A DNA stretch of 64,000 nt, taken from NCBI GenBank assembly GCA_016213625.1, contig JACQZZ010000013.1, positions 1-64,000 of the forward strand, given 5' to 3'. Of the stretch, positions 60,724 through 64,000 are shown in pieces (positions within the stretch are counted from its first letter, which is position 1; each line of letters begins with the position of its first letter). The stretch comes from Actinomycetota bacterium. Lineage in GTDB: Bacteria; Actinomycetota; Acidimicrobiia; Acidimicrobiales; Ilumatobacteraceae. Both the position numbers and the translations under genes were made by a program. The notes below the pieces were generated by a model. It did not search any database and was not told the DNA's origin. It was given only the letters and a program-made list of their open reading frames with translations.

Positions 60724-60972
60724 CTACAGCCTTCCATGCGACCACGGGTCGTCCGGACGCCGCCGTCGACGAGCGCACCGGACCAGCTCGAGGAGTGGCT
60801 CTCGTGGCACGAGCACCCGCCGGCCGACGTTGAGCGATGGGATCTCGTCGCGGGCGATCGAGTCGTACGCGCCCGACCGGGAGATGCCGAGCAGCCTGGC
60901 GACCTCGTCTACCGTGAACGTCAGCCGCTCGTTCATCGGTTCCCTCTGTCCGTTCGTCGGTGCTTCACTCAT
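60724..60972 (-). CDS. Excisionase / MerR-like DNA-binding protein
   Basis: An 82-residue protein with an excisionase-type helix-turn-helix: LTFTVDEVARLLGISRSGAY followed by the wing IPSLNVGRRVLVPREPLLEL. The ATG at 60972 has AGGAGG six bases upstream, so it is preferred to the GTG at 60990 and later ATGs. It is cotranscribed with the integrase gene and should set the direction of recombination. Confidence 0.87.
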   Translation of the reverse strand: MSEAPTNGQREPMNERLTFTVDEVARLLGISRSGAYDSIARDEIPSLNVGRRVLVPREPLLELVRCARRRRRPDDPWSHGRL

Positions 60973-61091
60973 CGGTGACCTCCTCGTCACCTACCTACAG
61001 AGGCAATCGCGCCCCAGGCGCAGCACCGAACGCCGAAGAAATCGCGATCACCACACACATGCACCAAAGGTTCGTGCACGTCGCGGGCGAG

Positions 61092-61778
61092 TCAGAACAC
61101 GCCGACGCTCGACGTTCGCCACTGGCGATGTTCACACGACGGACACGACCACGCCGCGTAACTGTCGTAGTCGGCGAGCGCGACGCCAGACCCGTTGATC
61201 GCTGCGCCCACGTAGGTGACGTAGTCCTCCCGGTGGTCATCGGGCGCGACGCCGAGCGCGTGGTCGGCTACCGACTCGCCGTGCTGATCTTGGACAAGTG
61301 CCGGCACCGCCCAAGAGCACCACGCGGCAGCCGCTGCGAACAGGATCGACGACGGGGTCACGAATCGCGACTGGCACCGCCCGCACACCGAGATGGCGAC
61401 TCCCGCGAGACTGGTTGTCGATGAGCCAGGGGGGACTTGGCGAAAACTGTCAGATGATTGCTCGGCGGAAGGCGCCACGCTTGCCGCGATGTGGCGCAGG
61501 GTGTCCAGCGCCTCGTTGAGCCAGATCTTGTCGGGCTCGGACTGAGCACTCGTGAGGTACAGATCGTTGAACGACCCCATGCCACCGTAGGCCGACCGAT
61601 GATGGGCAGTGCTGCCTTGTTCGCGCCAGGTGCCGATGTCTTCCTCGATCCAACGCAGCCAATGGCCTTCGCCCGCTGCTTGCAAGACTCCCTGCATCCC
61701 GATGAGCGCTTGCTCGTACAGGAGACCGGCCGGTCCAACGCACCAACGCATCACGGGAGGTGGAGATGATCGGCGCAT
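61092..61778 (-). CDS. DUF6966-like zinc-ribbon protein in the integrative element
   Basis: About 228 residues. The N-terminal part carries GEGHWLRWIEEDIGTW and HHRSAYGGMGSFNDLYL, a pattern I associate with the DUF6966 family. The C-terminal half has two CxxC pairs (VCGRCQSRF and WSCPSCEHRQW) separated by about 80 residues, suggesting a zinc ribbon. The start is uncertain: ATG at 61778 or 61751, or GTG at 61826, all lacking a clear ribosome-binding site. Function is unknown. It is the gene closest to attR and has lower GC and mixed codon use. Confidence 0.65.
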   Translation of the reverse strand: MRRSSPPPVMRWCVGPAGLLYEQALIGMQGVLQAAGEGHWLRWIEEDIGTWREQGSTAHHRSAYGGMGSFNDLYLTSAQSEPDKIWLNEALDTLRHIAASVAPSAEQSSDSFRQVPPGSSTTSLAGVAISVCGRCQSRFVTPSSILFAAAAAWCSWAVPALVQDQHGESVADHALGVAPDDHREDYVTYVGAAINGSGVALADYDSYAAWSCPSCEHRQWRTSSVGVF

Positions 61779-61852
61779 ACACACAACGCTACGTGTGTCG
61801 AGCGTGCCGACAGGTCGATCGCGCACGCAGTCGCGTGTTCAGCAACACCTCG

Positions 61853-61875
61853 CGAGTACGCAGAAAGTACGCAGC
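61853..61875 (+). repeat. Inner 23-bp direct repeat, right copy
   Basis: Exact copy of 57469-57491, in the same orientation, about 100 bp inside attR. It contains AGTACGCAG twice, 11 bp apart. Confidence 0.65.
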
Positions 61876-61970
61876 TTCTGCGGACTCGGGCCCAGTCGGC
61901 GGACAGCAACGGACGTGAACGACCTGGTCAACGCACTATTGCCGCGACCGTCCAGCCGGCGAAACCCTTG

Positions 61971-63059
61971 CTACACGTTGAAGCGGAACTCCATCACGTC
62001 GCCGTCGGCGGGGTGGTAGTCCTTGCCCTCGATGCGGATCTTGCCGACTTCCTTGGCCTTGTTCCAGCCGCCGATCTCGAGCAGTTCGTCCCAGTGGATG
62101 ACCTCGGCCTTGATGAAGCCGCGCTGGAAGTCGGTGTGGATGCGGCCGGCGCACTCAGGGGCGCTGGAACCGGCGTAGAAGGTCCACGCACGGGTCTCCT
62201 TCTCGCCGGTGGTGAAGTACGTGCGCAGACCCAGCAGGTGGTACGCCGAACGCACCATGCGGAACAGTGCTCCTTCGCCCAGGCCGAAGCCCTCGAGCAT
62301 CTCTGCACGCTCGACCGGGTCGGTGATGGTGGCGGCCTCGGCCTCGAGTTGCACGCACATGCCGATGACTTCCACGTTGTCGCCCGCCGAGGTGAGCTCG
62401 GCGCGCACCCGCGCCTCGACGGCAGGGATGGTGTCGAGTTCGTTCTCGCCCACGTTCACCACGGCGAGCACCGAGCGGTTGGTGAGCAGGAAGTACGGCT
62501 GCAGTTGCTCTCGCCATTCGGCCTTCAGGCCGGCGCGGTACAGCGGGATGCCCTCGGAGAGACTGTCGTACGCGGCCTGCAACGCTTCCAGTTCGCCGGC
62601 GGCGCCCTTGTCGAGCTTCGCCTGGCGTGTTGCCTGGGTGAGGCGCTTCTCGACGGTCTCGAGGTCGGCGAGGGCGAGTTCGATCTCGACCACGCGCAGG
62701 TGCTCGATGGGGTCGCTCGGGCCGGGGACGTCGTCGTCCTCGAACGCCCGGAGGACGAACACGATGGCGTCGACCTCGCGGATGTTGGCGAGGAACTTGT
62801 TGCCCAGACCCTCACCCTTCGAGGCGCCTTCGACGAGTCCGCCGATGTCGACCACCTGCACGGCGGCGTGCACGAGGGTCTTCGTCTTCGACATCACCGC
62901 CAGGCGATCGACCCGCTCGTCGGGCACCTTGGCGACCCCGATGTTGGGGTCCTTGGTGGCGAAGGCGTAGGGCGCAGCGAGGGCGCCTCCACCGGTGAGT
63001 GCGTTGTACAGCGAGCTCTTGCCCGCGTTGGGGAGGCCGACCAGGCCGAAGCGTTCCAT
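61971..63059 (-). CDS. ychF: Ribosome-associated ATPase/GTPase YchF (Obg family)
   Basis: A 362-residue Obg-family P-loop ATPase. The P-loop is GLPNAGKSSLYNAL near residue 8, the G3 segment is VDIGGLVEGASKGEGLGNKFL, the G4 motif appears as LTNRS (as usual in YchF, replacing NKxD) and the C-terminal TGS domain is present (ending MEFRFNV). It binds ribosomes and proteasome-like complexes in other bacteria. Its last codons coincide with attR of the integrative element, so the element supplied the present 3' end and stop codon (TAG instead of the displaced TGA). Confidence 0.95.
   Translation of the reverse strand: MERFGLVGLPNAGKSSLYNALTGGGALAAPYAFATKDPNIGVAKVPDERVDRLAVMSKTKTLVHAAVQVVDIGGLVEGASKGEGLGNKFLANIREVDAIVFVLRAFEDDDVPGPSDPIEHLRVVEIELALADLETVEKRLTQATRQAKLDKGAAGELEALQAAYDSLSEGIPLYRAGLKAEWREQLQPYFLLTNRSVLAVVNVGENELDTIPAVEARVRAELTSAGDNVEVIGMCVQLEAEAATITDPVERAEMLEGFGLGEGALFRMVRSAYHLLGLRTYFTTGEKETRAWTFYAGSSAPECAGRIHTDFQRGFIKAEVIHWDELLEIGGWNKAKEVGKIRIEGKDYHPADGDVMEFRFNV
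61975..61989 (-). other. attR: 15-bp core at the current 3' end of ychF
   Basis: ACGTTGAAGCGGAAC, identical to 57395-57409, encodes the YchF C-terminal residues on the minus strand. The stop codon at 61973-61971 is supplied by the element side. Confidence 0.75.
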
Positions 63060-63136
63060 GACGGGCTGCAGGCTACCGGCAGGGTGGTGCCGGGGGATTT
63101 TGCCGATCCGGTGAACTCGCCGTGCCCAGTAGGGGC

Positions 63137-64000
63137 ATGAAGCCTCGTGTCGCCCTCTCCATCGCCGCCGGCCTCGTGGCGCTGGGCGCGGCGTCGTCGG
63201 TGTGGGCCGGTCAGCTGGGCGCGTCGGTGCCGCCGTGGTGTGCCGAGCACACCTCGTTCAGCGCTGGCACCGATGCCCCGGGCGACTTCCGTTGCGCCGG
63301 GTTGGCGATTCCGTTCCACACCGCGGGCGCTGCGTCGTCGCCGTACCCGCTGTGGGCAGGCCAGTGGTTGTTCCGCGACGAGGTGGGCCAGTACCGAGTG
63401 GGCACGTGCACGCTGAACCGCGGCATCCACCCCACCACCGCGGTGCCATCGCAGGTGGTGGACCAGTCGTTCCCGAACGACCCCGACGGCACCAAGGGTG
63501 CGTACCTCAGCTGGCGCTACGGCGACTCCGACGACCCACTGGTGGCCGCCGGGCTGTGGGCGGTGTTCCACCACTACGCGCTCGACGCCGCCGGCTCGAA
63601 TCGCAGCAGCGACCCGACGGCACCGTTGGTGCCCCGACTCGACGGACTGGCGGCCGCCACCGGGCGAGCCGACCTGCAAGACGCGGCCATCACGCTCGAC
63701 GCAGAGGCCCGACAGTTCAGCGGATCCTGGGCGCTGGCGGTCCGTATCGACGAGGGCGGCGTCGTGGTCGCCTCGCTCACCAGCGGGGGCACGCCCGTGC
63801 CCGACCGCGAGATCACCGTGCTCGTGAGCGGAGTCGACACTCCGTTCGCTGCCACCACGAGCACGGCCGGCGAAGCCACGGTGACGGTGTCGCTCCCGCC
63901 CGGCACCGTCACCGTGGTCGCCACCGCCGAGGCCCCCGGCCCAGCGCTGGTCTACCGAGGCGCGCCGGCGTTGCCCGACGGCCAGGGCGCGCAGACCCTG
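63137..64000 (+). CDS. Secreted protein, partial (3' end beyond window)
   Basis: The reading frame is open from ATG 63137 to the window edge (288 codons). A signal peptide (MKPRVALSIAAGLVALGAASSVWA) precedes a domain with three Cys (WCAEH, FRCAG, GTCTL) and WRYGDSDDPLVAAGLWAVFHHYA, a layout I have seen in actinobacterial surface proteins with adhesin-like beta domains. From about residue 210 the sequence reads like a Cna-B/carboxypeptidase-regulatory-type beta-sandwich (TPVPDREITVLVSGV, TTSTAGEATVTVSLPPGTVTV). A cell-surface or matrix-binding role is plausible; a sorting signal would lie beyond the window. It is divergent from ychF. Confidence 0.75.
   Translation, partial: MKPRVALSIAAGLVALGAASSVWAGQLGASVPPWCAEHTSFSAGTDAPGDFRCAGLAIPFHTAGAASSPYPLWAGQWLFRDEVGQYRVGTCTLNRGIHPTTAVPSQVVDQSFPNDPDGTKGAYLSWRYGDSDDPLVAAGLWAVFHHYALDAAGSNRSSDPTAPLVPRLDGLAAATGRADLQDAAITLDAEARQFSGSWALAVRIDEGGVVVASLTSGGTPVPDREITVLVSGVDTPFAATTSTAGEATVTVSLPPGTVTVVATAEAPGPALVYRGAPALPDGQGAQTL

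Larger units (their letters stand above)
57395..61989. mobile_element. Integrative element inserted in the 3' end of ychF
   Basis: A 4.58-kb insertion bounded by the direct repeat ACGTTGAAGCGGAAC (57395-57409 and 61975-61989). The right copy encodes the last residues of YchF (FRFNV); the left copy keeps the same sequence followed by a TGA, as expected for the displaced original 3' end. Inside are a tyrosine integrase and excisionase, a HigBA-like toxin-antitoxin pair, two cargo genes, a zinc-ribbon protein, and a 23-bp direct repeat near each end. Several cargo genes use codons rare elsewhere in the window, such as TTA and AAA. There are no replication or conjugation genes, so it is a minimal or satellite-like element. 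Confidence 0.8.

Noticed and set aside
57469-61875. The 23-bp repeats as the true att duplication
   Set aside because: They do not lie in an interrupted chromosomal gene, and a 15-bp repeat outside them coincides with the 3' end of ychF, which gives a functional reading frame on the right and a displaced stop on the left.

Overview
The window is high-GC DNA with many GTG starts and dense gene packing: neighbouring genes often share 4 nt (GTGA or ATGA). The gene order metG-tatD-(DPBB protein)-rsmA-ispE, a 33-residue bS22-type ribosomal protein and a tRNA-Gln with encoded CCA point to an Actinomycetota chromosome. A lineage near Acidimicrobiia is my inference from overall character, not proven. 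No rRNA, CRISPR array or insertion sequence was seen.

Region 1 (1-17.5 kb) is a peptide / N-acyl-amino-acid salvage cluster. It holds an enolase-superfamily racemase/OSBS-like gene (its first ~35 codons look like malate dehydrogenase, a probable misjoin at the window edge), a TetR regulator, an M20 amidohydrolase, a PepF-type oligopeptidase coupled to a Fes-like esterase, an amidase, an alpha/beta hydrolase, a dipeptide-type ABC importer, a serine hydrolase, a class V PLP enzyme and a PepN-like M1 peptidase. Four copies of a 15-bp palindrome (TTGNAC-N3-GTNCAA) lie at the TetR start and in the promoter regions of three other units, suggesting one regulon.

Region 2 (17.5-29.9 kb) is mostly housekeeping: tRNA-Gln, bS22, ispE, rsmA, a small secreted DPBB protein, tatD, metG, an FtsX-type permease with an ATPase fused to a cyclic-nucleotide-binding domain, an MBL hydrolase, a thioesterase, a HAD phosphatase, rsmI, a DUF192 protein, an EamA transporter and trmB.

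Region 3 (30-49 kb) begins with a sulfatase-type hydrolase, an SGNH hydrolase and a DUF885 protein. A sucrose/alpha-glucoside locus follows: LacI regulator, two tandem GH13 enzymes, an ABC sugar importer (ATPase, lipoprotein, two permeases), GH3, an amylosucrase-like GH13 and a GH32 invertase. The last three are translationally coupled.

Region 4 (49-57 kb) has an ACT-domain protein, an HxlR regulator, an acyl-CoA-dehydrogenase-like flavoprotein, a redox/envelope cluster (haem membrane protein, ApbE, two anchored proteins, response regulator and histidine kinase), a secreted protein and a lipoprotein.

Region 5 (57.4-62 kb) is a 4.58-kb integrative element in the 3' end of ychF. It is bounded by 15-bp direct repeats (57395-57409 and 61975-61989) and carries inner 23-bp repeats, a tyrosine integrase, an excisionase, a HigBA-like toxin-antitoxin pair, a zinc-ribbon protein, and a two-gene cargo (winged-helix-like protein plus a putative pPIWI-associated-nuclease-like protein). 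The cargo is the best candidate for an undescribed (defence-type) system. ychF and a truncated secreted-protein gene end the window.
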